64,000 nt of DNA from Chloroflexota bacterium (GTDB taxonomy: Bacteria; Chloroflexota; Dehalococcoidia; Lucifugimonadales; UBA3495), in contig VXOG01000023.1 of the NCBI GenBank assembly GCA_009840165.1, forward strand, positions 1 through 64,000. The letters run 5' to 3'. Of the stretch, positions 57,997 through 64,000 are shown in pieces (within the stretch, counting starts at the first letter, position 1; every line of letters begins with the position of its first letter). The notes under the pieces are model-generated. The model was not told the DNA's origin. It was given only the letters and a program-made list of their open reading frames with translations, and made no database searches. Made by a program: the position numbers and the translations under genes.

Positions 57997-60468
57997 CTAT
58001 CTGGCAATTGCCCCATGCGTCTTCACCCACAACGATTCACCGTCGCTGATGTACTCAACCGTCCCGTCCCGGGCCGTCAGAAACACCTGCTCCGATCCTA
58101 TTGACGATTCCAGCCGCTGCATCACGTCGCCGTGCGGATGGCCGAAACGGTTGTCCCGCCCCGCCGATATAACCGCGCTCCGGGCTTTGACGGCATCCAG
58201 AAAGCTTTGCGTCGTTGACGTCCTGCTCCCATGATGGGCCACCTTGAGCACGTCCGCCCGCAGCTTGTCTCCGGCTACTACTGCCAGATGCCTTTCCGCG
58301 TCCGCCTCGATGTCGCCCGTCAGCAGAAAGGACACTTCTCCGTAGTCCAGACGCAGCGCCAGGCTGCCGTTGTTCGCGTTCTTTGCTATCCCAGCCGGCA
58401 ACCCCTCGGGCGGTGGGTACAGCGTTTCCAGCGTTACTTTCCGGCCCAGTTGGATGCGATGGCCCGCGTGTAACACCGCTACCGGATGTTCCCGGTCTCT
58501 CAACACTCCCTCCCACTGCGGATGCAACGCGGCTGCTGCCTGTGAGTTTCCACTGTGCGCTACGGCGCCCGCACGGTAACGGTCCAGCACGCCCAGCAGC
58601 CCGCCCACGTGGTCGCTGTCCAGGTGAGTAGCCGCCACCACGTCCAGCGAGCGATCCCCCGGAGGCATCAGAGATGACACGGCCACCAGCGTAGTCTCGG
58701 CGTCGGGGCCGCCGTCCACCAGCATTTGTCGTCCCTCCGGGGTAACTATCAGAATTGCATCGCCCTGCCCAACATCCAGCGCGTACACGTGCAGCAAACC
58801 GTCGGATTTGGCGCTTGCAAATTGGCTGAACAGCAGCAGCGCCGCGATAGCCGCCACTGGAACCGCGCCGGCCAGGAAACCTGGCAGCCCGGCCGGTCGC
58901 CAACGCGGACGCCTCCGCAGCGCAGCGACGGCGCGGCGCGTCCGCCCCGACGACGCCAGAACTGCCAGCAGCCCGGTCATCCCCAACCAGCCTGCCGCTA
59001 CCGGAGCCGTCAGCCACGGCGCCGACAGCAATAACGGCGGCATGGCATTGGCCACCCAGATCAGCCACGCCAACGGTGCCCAGGCCAGCGTGCCCAGGGC
59101 CGATGCCAGCGCCGGCGCAAACAACCCCACAACGGACGTAGCCGCTGCGCCAACCAGCGCAGCCGCCATCGCCGGCATGGCCAGAATGGTCGCCGGCACG
59201 CTCATCAGCGGGATTTCGCCAAAGTGCCAGGCCACCAGCGGCAGCGTCGCCAGGGTGGTTGTGGTTGAGATCACCACCGACGCAATCAGCAGCGACAACC
59301 CGTAACCTCCCCAGCGCGCCGGCCCGGACGGCGAACCCGACAGCGGAGCGGACACGGCGGCGGTCAAAGCGGTTATCAGGGGCAAACCCAGGATCACGCC
59401 GGCCATGGCCGTGAAGCTGAGTTGGAACGACAGGCTGCTGAACAGGTGCGGGTCGATCAGTAGCATCGCCGCGCCGGCAAGCAGCAGCGCCGTCAAGCCG
59501 CGCATCCCTCGGCCCAGCAGTCCTTGAAGCAGAAACAGGTTTCCCATGATCGCGGCCCGCACCACCGGCGGGTCCAATCCCGATAGGACGGCATAAGCCC
59601 ATACCACCAGCGCGGCGGTCAAAATCGCCCCCGGATTGTTCCGACCTGCCAACGCCGAGCCGGACGCCAGCGTCAACGCCATCACGATGCCCACGTGCAA
59701 GCCCGAAATAGCCAGCAGGTGCGACATTCCCGCCGTGCGGAAAGATTCCTTGACCGGCTGGGGAAGCTCCGACCGTATGCCCAGCATCAACGCTTGCGCC
59801 AAACCGGCCTGCGGTTCCGGAATCGACCGCTGTATCGCCGACGCCAGCGCAGTCCTGACACCATGCAACATCGCCGTCGGCCAGAACCCACCGTCCGTTG
59901 CCACCAACTCGACCTCTCGCGCCCACATGACACCGGCGATACCCTGGGATTCCAGCCAGGCCGCGTAGTCGAAATCGCCGATGGGTTCCGGCCTTTCCAC
60001 GCTGCCGGACACGCGCAGTGTGTCACCGTAGCGCAGGAACGGCCGGCTTCGCTGCGCCACCAGCTCGTCAGGCGGCAATGCGTACACCAGCAGGTTGGAG
60101 CCCGTTGGAAGGCTGCTCAGGCCAACTTCAGAGTCCACTACTACCCTGCCTCGAAAGCGGTACCGACTGCCCGACGTTTCCGGCGCGTCGGCTATCAGCA
60201 TTGTGACCGTGATGTTCGACCCAGTGAGCGCGGTGGGCAGCGCGGGTTCGGCGGCAGATTCGGCCCGCCAGACCCCGAAGATCAACGCTGCCGCCAACAG
60301 CATCGGCCCCGCTGGCAATCCGAACAACCTGCAAGTGAGTGCGAAGCCCGACGCCGCCAGCGCCAGCAGAAGCAGCGGCAGCGCCGAGGAGTGCGGCCAG
60401 CCGAACCAAACGCCAACCCCAACGCCGGCGACCAGGGCGGCCAGGATCAGATCGGGTACCAGCCGCAT
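57997..60468 (-). CDS. comEC: ComEC/Rec2 DNA-uptake channel protein
   Basis: The 823-residue protein has N-terminal helices and an OB-like domain, then the Competence domain (PEPQAGLAQALMLGIRSELP, SHLLAISGLHVGIVMAL) with many membrane helices. The C-terminal metallo-beta-lactamase-like domain has LDVGQGDAILI, VDGGPDAETTLVA, ATHLDSDHVGGL and VAHHGSRTSTTQ. ComEC transports single-stranded DNA through the membrane, with the C-terminal domain possibly degrading one strand. It sits downstream of comEA in the normal operon order. Length is typical. Confidence 0.95.
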   Translation of the reverse strand: MRLVPDLILAALVAGVGVGVWFGWPHSSALPLLLLALAASGFALTCRLFGLPAGPMLLAAALIFGVWRAESAAEPALPTALTGSNITVTMLIADAPETSGSRYRFRGRVVVDSEVGLSSLPTGSNLLVYALPPDELVAQRSRPFLRYGDTLRVSGSVERPEPIGDFDYAAWLESQGIAGVMWAREVELVATDGGFWPTAMLHGVRTALASAIQRSIPEPQAGLAQALMLGIRSELPQPVKESFRTAGMSHLLAISGLHVGIVMALTLASGSALAGRNNPGAILTAALVVWAYAVLSGLDPPVVRAAIMGNLFLLQGLLGRGMRGLTALLLAGAAMLLIDPHLFSSLSFQLSFTAMAGVILGLPLITALTAAVSAPLSGSPSGPARWGGYGLSLLIASVVISTTTTLATLPLVAWHFGEIPLMSVPATILAMPAMAAALVGAAATSVVGLFAPALASALGTLAWAPLAWLIWVANAMPPLLLSAPWLTAPVAAGWLGMTGLLAVLASSGRTRRAVAALRRRPRWRPAGLPGFLAGAVPVAAIAALLLFSQFASAKSDGLLHVYALDVGQGDAILIVTPEGRQMLVDGGPDAETTLVAVSSLMPPGDRSLDVVAATHLDSDHVGGLLGVLDRYRAGAVAHSGNSQAAAALHPQWEGVLRDREHPVAVLHAGHRIQLGRKVTLETLYPPPEGLPAGIAKNANNGSLALRLDYGEVSFLLTGDIEADAERHLAVVAGDKLRADVLKVAHHGSRTSTTQSFLDAVKARSAVISAGRDNRFGHPHGDVMQRLESSIGSEQVFLTARDGTVEYISDGESLWVKTHGAIAR

Positions 60469-60522
60469 ACCCGTTCAAACAAAATCTTGTCCATCCTGTT
60501 CATCGATGTAAAATAGTGGGAT

Positions 60523-61227
60523 TCACTGACCGCCCACGGTTATCATGTCCGCGACCCGCCCGTAGATTCCATCGCCGATGCCCGATACGGCGGTTATTCC
60601 GTCGGTGGTAACGAACGGCCCCGACTGTTCCCGGTGGGCAACGATAGCCTGCGCCCGAACACTGCCGATGCCGGGCAGCGTTTCCAGGCATTCGACGGTG
60701 GCGGTGTTGATATTCAAGGGAACGGCGCAAGCCGGCGACGGCCTTTCGTCGGGAGTTGCGGTTCCATCGGAAACCGTTGCAATCGCAGCCGAGCCAGCCG
60801 AGCCGTCGTTGGTTTCTCCTATGGCCGGAATCCGGTAGTGGGCGGCGTCCGATACGTAGGCTGCCAGGTTGATGCGGTCCAGGTCGGCGTTCTCGGTGGC
60901 GCCGCCGGCCAACTCGACAACGTTTGTCAGCCGCTCACCGACAGACACCGTATAAACTCCCGGATTTACCACCTCTCCCGTCACGTACACGGCAATATCA
61001 AGCGGGACGGGCGTTTCATCCTGGCGGCCGTCACCCGCGGCCTCAACGCCGCCCGAAGCGTCCGCGTTTGCGGCGTCCACTGGCGGTATGATCCGCACGT
61101 CGGCGTCATCCTGCGGAGTCCCCTGCCCGTTCCCGATCAGCATCCACGCAGCCGCCCCAAGCACGGCAACGGCGGCCAGGACCGACACCAAGGTTGCCAG
61201 AATTCTCTTGGATCCGATAGATGACAA
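60523..61227 (-). CDS. comEA: ComEA-like DNA-binding competence protein
   Basis: The 234-residue protein (TTG start) has a membrane anchor (ILATLVSVLAAVAVLGAAAWML), a variable Asp/Ala-rich linker, and an SLBB domain (LDIAVYVTGEVVNPGVYTVSVGERLTNVVELAGG). It ends with a helix-hairpin-helix DNA-binding domain (LNINTATVECLETLPGIGSVRAQAIVAHREQSGPF). It binds incoming DNA outside the membrane and passes it to ComEC, 54 bases downstream. The region before it is AT-rich, with a minus-strand TATAAT at 61315-61310. Confidence 0.92.
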   Translation of the reverse strand: MSSIGSKRILATLVSVLAAVAVLGAAAWMLIGNGQGTPQDDADVRIIPPVDAANADASGGVEAAGDGRQDETPVPLDIAVYVTGEVVNPGVYTVSVGERLTNVVELAGGATENADLDRINLAAYVSDAAHYRIPAIGETNDGSAGSAAIATVSDGTATPDERPSPACAVPLNINTATVECLETLPGIGSVRAQAIVAHREQSGPFVTTDGITAVSGIGDGIYGRVADMITVGGQ

Positions 61228-61331
61228 AGCCGATACCCCACAAATCTGCGAAAACTGAATAGCCCGCTGAAACTATCGAAAGCCTCCAGTATTGTAATTA
61301 TGTTATGTCATTATAGTAAAGTAATTCTACG
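61228..61331. other. short AT-rich gap with possible comEA promoter
   Basis: Contains attgtaattatgttatgtcattatagtaa with a minus-strand TATAAT (61315-61310), about 80 bases before the comEA start. No -35 of note; adjacent to the transposase remnant. Confidence 0.4.
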
Positions 61332-61940
61332 AACCGTTGGCGCTAGTTAGTGTCAGGGGGTGCAGTGAGCAATGGCGCGATGGATGTGCCCGTTCTCGTC
61401 TGGTTGCATCCCGTTTCGTTGCACCAGGATCAGGACAATCATTTCACCGTCGTAGTGGGCGAGCAGTGGCAAGAAGGTCTGGTCATACGATTGGTCAGGT
61501 CTTCGTTGGCAGTGTCGCAATCCCAATCGGCAATCAAACCCAACTGATTCTGTACGACACGGAGCTTGCCGCCCACGATAACGTCACCCCGCACCTCGAT
61601 GCGGGGCCAACGATGATTGGAAATACTATTCCGGCCAATTTGATGCGCCCGCCAGCCTTCCCGTATTGGGTGGCGCAACTCAATGCCTCAGCTGTCGGCC
61701 ACGCCCAGAACGGTTGGGTGGGCCAGGAAGCACCCCACCCAGCTGGCTTGGGTTTTCAGGCGGCGGAACAGTTGGGTGCGTTCCGGCAATCTGGGAAAGA
61801 AATTGCCAAAGTTGTCGCTGAGCCAGTGGTAGAAGGGGCGTTGTTTGACGTTTTTCATGGCAAGGAGCACACCGATGGTGACCAGTTCGCTGATGGAAAG
61901 TTTATAACAGCGGGCTTAACCCTGACCAAATCGGTTTGAG
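61332..61940 (-). mobile_element. internally deleted transposase element, copy B
   Basis: Same family as the element at 17574-18060: it shares the terminal AACCGTTGG(T/C)GCTAGTTAGTGT and the peptides QLGLIADWDCDTANEDLTNRMT and HYDGEMIVL. Here the N-terminal part is longer (LSISELVTIGVLLAMKNVKQRPFYHWLSDNFGNFF, PERTQLFRRLKTQ, FLAHPTVLGVADS) but broken by shifts and a stop. As in copy A, the region between the DDE core and the C-terminus is missing. Confidence 0.7.
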
Positions 61941-62119
61941 ATCTAGATTCCCGGCATAAAGAATAGGGTTTAGACAGAACAGGCCACGCTCGCGGTTCGA
62001 CAGGCTCACCATGGGCGAAGGAAAGGAGACTTTGGGAAGACTCCGGCATGGCACGGGGCAATCCCAACCCGCTCGCCGTTTGTGGCATAATACGCCAACC
62101 TAATACTCCCTACGGAGGT
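61941..62119. other. intergenic stretch upstream of thiolase, no gene
   Basis: Contains repeat-like words (cgcggttcgacaggctcaccatgggcgaagg) and a possible -10 (cataat near 62089) for the thiolase gene. No credible reading frame. Confidence 0.45.
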
Positions 62120-62128
62120 ATGCACCGC

Positions 62129-63310
62129 ATGGTTGACCTCAGGCGCGCCGCCGCCATCGTGGGCATCCACGAGCACGTTACACGCTATTCGCCCGATAAG
62201 AGCGAGCTTCAAATTCAGGGCGAGAGCATCATCAAGGCTCTCGCCGACGCCGGCCTCAGCAAAGACGACGTTGACGGCCTGTTCACTGCGTCCAGCAGCA
62301 TCCGCAACAGCGGGATGAACTTGGCCGACTACCTCAATATGTACCCCTCCTACGTGGACAACACCACGGTCGGGGGTGGTTCTTTCGAGTTCCACCTTTC
62401 CCACGCGCTGACCGCCATCGCCGCCGGCCGCATCAACGTGGCCGTGATCACCTACAGCAGCTTGGCCCGGTCGGGCGGCGTGTCGGTGGGCACGGGCGGC
62501 GTGGGTCGTTTCGGGCATCCAATCCTGGACCCATCACCGGACAGCTTCGAGGAACTTTACGGACTGACCACCGTGGGCCTGTACGCCATGATCGCCCGCC
62601 GGCACATGCACCTGTACGGCACGACTTCGGAGCAGTTGGCCGAGGTGTCGGTGGCGATGCGGCATCACGCGTCGATGAATCCGGAGGCGCTATTCCGCGA
62701 CCCGATTACGGTTGAGGACGTGGTGAACTCCCGCGTCATATCCGACCCGTTGCACCTGATGGACTGCTGCGTCATCACCGACGGCGGCGGCGCGGTGGTG
62801 GTGGCATCGCCAGAGGTGGCCCGCAACTGCCGGCACACTCCGGTGTGGGTCCTCGGCGCCGGCGAGGCCATCGCTCACCAGGGCGCCGGCAAGCGCGACT
62901 TGATCTACATCGCCGCGCACCAGAGTTCGCCACGCGCCTTTGAGATGGCCGGCGTTACCCACGACGACATCGACATGGCCATGGTGTACGACTCCTTCAC
63001 CATCACCGTCGTCGAAACGCTGGAAGACTTGGGATTCTGCAAGAAGGGCGAGGGCGGAGAGTTCGTCAGCGGAGGCCGCCTCCAAGTCGGCGGCGCGTTG
63101 CCCATCAACACCGACGGCGGCGGGTTGTCGTCCAATCACCCGGGTATGCGCGGAATTTTCCTGCTGCTGGAAGCGACTCGCCAGCTGCGGCACGAGTTCG
63201 ACGGCACCGGCCGGCAGGTTCCCGATTGCAAGATCGCCCTGGCCCACGGCACGGGCGGCGCGTTGGGTTCCCGCCATTCCGGCGGCACTGTCATCCTTGC
63301 GAGGGATTAG
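62129..63310 (+). CDS. thiolase-like acyl-CoA acetyltransferase (SCP-x/lipid-transfer type)
   Basis: The ATG at 62129 lies 10 bases after ggagg; an ATG three codons earlier is too close to the site. The 393-residue protein opens RRAAAIVGIHEHVTRYSPDKSELQIQGESIIKALADAGLSKDDVDGLFTASS and has FHLSHALTAIAAGRINVAVITYSSLARSGG, HHASMNPEALFRDPITVEDVVNSRVISDPLHLMDCC, VYDSFTITVVETLEDLG, TDGGGLSSNHPGMRG and LAHGTGGALGSRHSGGTVIL. This is the non-condensing thiolase branch (SCP-x-like), in which the usual nucleophilic Cys is replaced. Coupled to the DUF35 gene six bases downstream. Confidence 0.92.
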   Translation: MVDLRRAAAIVGIHEHVTRYSPDKSELQIQGESIIKALADAGLSKDDVDGLFTASSSIRNSGMNLADYLNMYPSYVDNTTVGGGSFEFHLSHALTAIAAGRINVAVITYSSLARSGGVSVGTGGVGRFGHPILDPSPDSFEELYGLTTVGLYAMIARRHMHLYGTTSEQLAEVSVAMRHHASMNPEALFRDPITVEDVVNSRVISDPLHLMDCCVITDGGGAVVVASPEVARNCRHTPVWVLGAGEAIAHQGAGKRDLIYIAAHQSSPRAFEMAGVTHDDIDMAMVYDSFTITVVETLEDLGFCKKGEGGEFVSGGRLQVGGALPINTDGGGLSSNHPGMRGIFLLLEATRQLRHEFDGTGRQVPDCKIALAHGTGGALGSRHSGGTVILARD

Positions 63311-63315
63311 AGATT

Positions 63316-63729
63316 ATGACCACCACCTGGAACAAACCCCTGCCCTCAATCGTGGGCGAAACCAAGCCCTTCTGGGATTCCTGCCGGCGCGGCCAGTTGG
63401 TCATCCAGTACTGCGCGGGCTGCGACGAGTACCAGTGGTATCCACGGGGAATCTGCGTCGACTGCTGGGGCGAGAATGTCCAATGGGTCCAGTCGTCCGG
63501 TCGCGGTACCGTATGGACCTACACCGTCACCTACCAGAACCGCACCACCGGTTTCGCGGACATGGTTCCCTACGTGCTGGCGCTGGTGGAGTTGGAAGAA
63601 GGCGTAAAGATGTTCACCAACATCGTGGACTGCAACCCTCGGGACGTCCATATCGGCATGGCCGTGGAGGTGACTTTCCAGACGGCGACGCCGCAGATCA
63701 CGATTCCGTACTTCAAGCCGGCGGGGTGA
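63316..63729 (+). CDS. DUF35/OB-fold Zn-ribbon partner of thiolase
   Basis: The start is the ATG at 63316. The 137-residue protein has an N-terminal rubredoxin-like zinc ribbon (CAGCDEYQWYPRGICVDC) and an OB-fold (GRGTVWTYTVTYQNRT, VPYVLALVELEEGVKMFTNIVDC). Such proteins are obligate partners of SCP-x-type thiolases, together acting in sterol side-chain, polyketide or related acyl-CoA metabolism. The pair is directly adjacent here. Confidence 0.93.
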   Translation: MTTTWNKPLPSIVGETKPFWDSCRRGQLVIQYCAGCDEYQWYPRGICVDCWGENVQWVQSSGRGTVWTYTVTYQNRTTGFADMVPYVLALVELEEGVKMFTNIVDCNPRDVHIGMAVEVTFQTATPQITIPYFKPAG

Positions 63730-63777
63730 TGAGACGATGGCACCGGTCGGGTTATTCTCGATGCGCTGAACGCGACA

Positions 63778-63803
63778 CGGGGGCGAATGATTATTCGCCC
63801 CTA
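63778..63803. repeat. 26-bp palindrome, copy 9
   Basis: Core GGGGCGAATGATTATTCGCCCC is complete; outer left TA is CG. Between the DUF35 gene and the next gene. Confidence 0.9.
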
Positions 63804-63859
63804 CTCTAATCGGTAGCCGGACACACCCTCACGCCAGGTAGTAGGAAAACCGTATCCAT

Positions 63860-64000
63860 ATGGTAGCCACTGACCGCGTAACCGCCATTTTCGCTGACGC
63901 TCGCGGCGTTCATGCCGATGCCCTGCGGCTGCTGGGGGCCGGCGACATCCGCGACGCCGCCGAGAAGGCTTGGTGCGCCACCAAGCGAGCTACCTACGCG
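63860..64000 (+). CDS. PaREP1/HEPN-like protein, N-terminal part (runs off window)
   Basis: The frame is open from the ATG at 63860 to the window end (47 codons). It reads RVTAIFADARGVHADALRLLGAGDIRDAAEKAWCATKRATYA. It is clearly paralogous to the gene at 6464 (RSADAIFADARFLYDDALEML, NAAEKAWGATKRATDG). As there, it may be followed by a UGSC-like gene, but the continuation is outside the window. Confidence 0.75.
   Translation, partial: MVATDRVTAIFADARGVHADALRLLGAGDIRDAAEKAWCATKRATYA

Noticed and set aside
58055-59926. A 623-codon minus-strand frame
   Set aside because: It is a low-complexity Gly/Ala/Arg frame overlapping comEC in another phase, an effect of high GC.
1-64000. tRNA or rRNA genes
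   Set aside because: No cloverleaf-compatible sequence or rRNA-like stretch was recognised on either strand by eye; a tRNA scan would be decisive.

Overview
The window is a gene-dense, GC-rich (roughly 60 percent by eye) bacterial segment with no rRNA or tRNA gene that I can see. The gene content (three near-identical short-chain dehydrogenases, an F420-type luciferase-like oxidoreductase, VOC proteins, a lipid-metabolism thiolase with its DUF35 partner, dipeptide-type ABC importers with lipoprotein binding proteins, a UGSC selenoprotein, many small HEPN/PaREP1-like proteins and dispersed palindromes) resembles uncultured Chloroflexota of the Dehalococcoidia/SAR202 type. That placement is inference from gene content, not from a marker gene.

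Layout. 1-4.5 kb: the end of a GMC oxidoreductase, a VOC protein, an SDR and an NHL beta-propeller. 4.6-7.4 kb: a compact run of HEPN-like genes, a conserved 355-residue protein and a UGSC selenoprotein whose gene is split by an in-frame TGA. 7.4-10.9 kb: a Trm112-like protein, a HigB/HigA-like pair, a membrane protein coupled to a TlpA-like lipoprotein, and an MFS carrier. 11-15.2 kb: two SDRs, a secreted NTR-like protein, a Uma2 protein and an ion-channel-like protein with an unusual pore. 15.4-16.4 kb: an NMT1-type substrate-binding protein whose frame is also crossed by one TGA. 16.4-18.3 kb: a graveyard of insertion-sequence remnants and truncated genes. 18.4-20.9 kb: McrBC. 21.7-22.5 kb: an MNT/HEPN pair. 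22.5-29.2 kb: FAH hydrolase, a sodium symporter, beta-propeller proteins and a retropepsin-like protein. 29.3-37.5 kb: two tandem binding-protein/permease/permease cassettes on the minus strand, each with its own promoter. 37.8-39.8 kb: a PEP mutase/isocitrate lyase-family protein and an LLM oxidoreductase. 39.9-45.6 kb: housekeeping genes mnmA, rnhB, yraN-like and apt, then an MBL hydrolase and a site-2 protease. 45.7-52 kb: a minus-strand run of FMN and VOC proteins, an ISAs1 remnant, a P-loop kinase with a 254-bp tandem duplication, and an MFS carrier. 52-58 kb: an S9 peptidase, a heptad-array coiled-coil protein, GatC-like and amidase proteins, and a double GNAT protein. 58-61.2 kb: comEC and comEA. 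61.3-64 kb: a second transposase remnant, the thiolase/DUF35 pair, and the start of another PaREP1-like gene.

Main observations. (1) Two genes are each interrupted by exactly one in-frame TGA. Both TGAs are followed, at 19 and 16 nt, by a 6-bp stem with a 3-nt loop starting with G, the geometry expected of a bacterial SECIS. One is the known UGSC selenoprotein family; the other, a binding protein with the TGA at codon 73, would be a less expected selenoprotein. (2) A 26-bp palindrome (TAGGGGCGAAT...ATTCGCCCCTA) occurs nine times, always between genes. (3) Tandem duplications of 17 bp and 254 bp change the C-termini of two genes. (4) Mobile-element decay has inactivated at least a GHKL ATPase gene and a Uma2 gene next to McrBC. 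(5) Five small HEPN/PaREP1-like proteins are scattered through the window.
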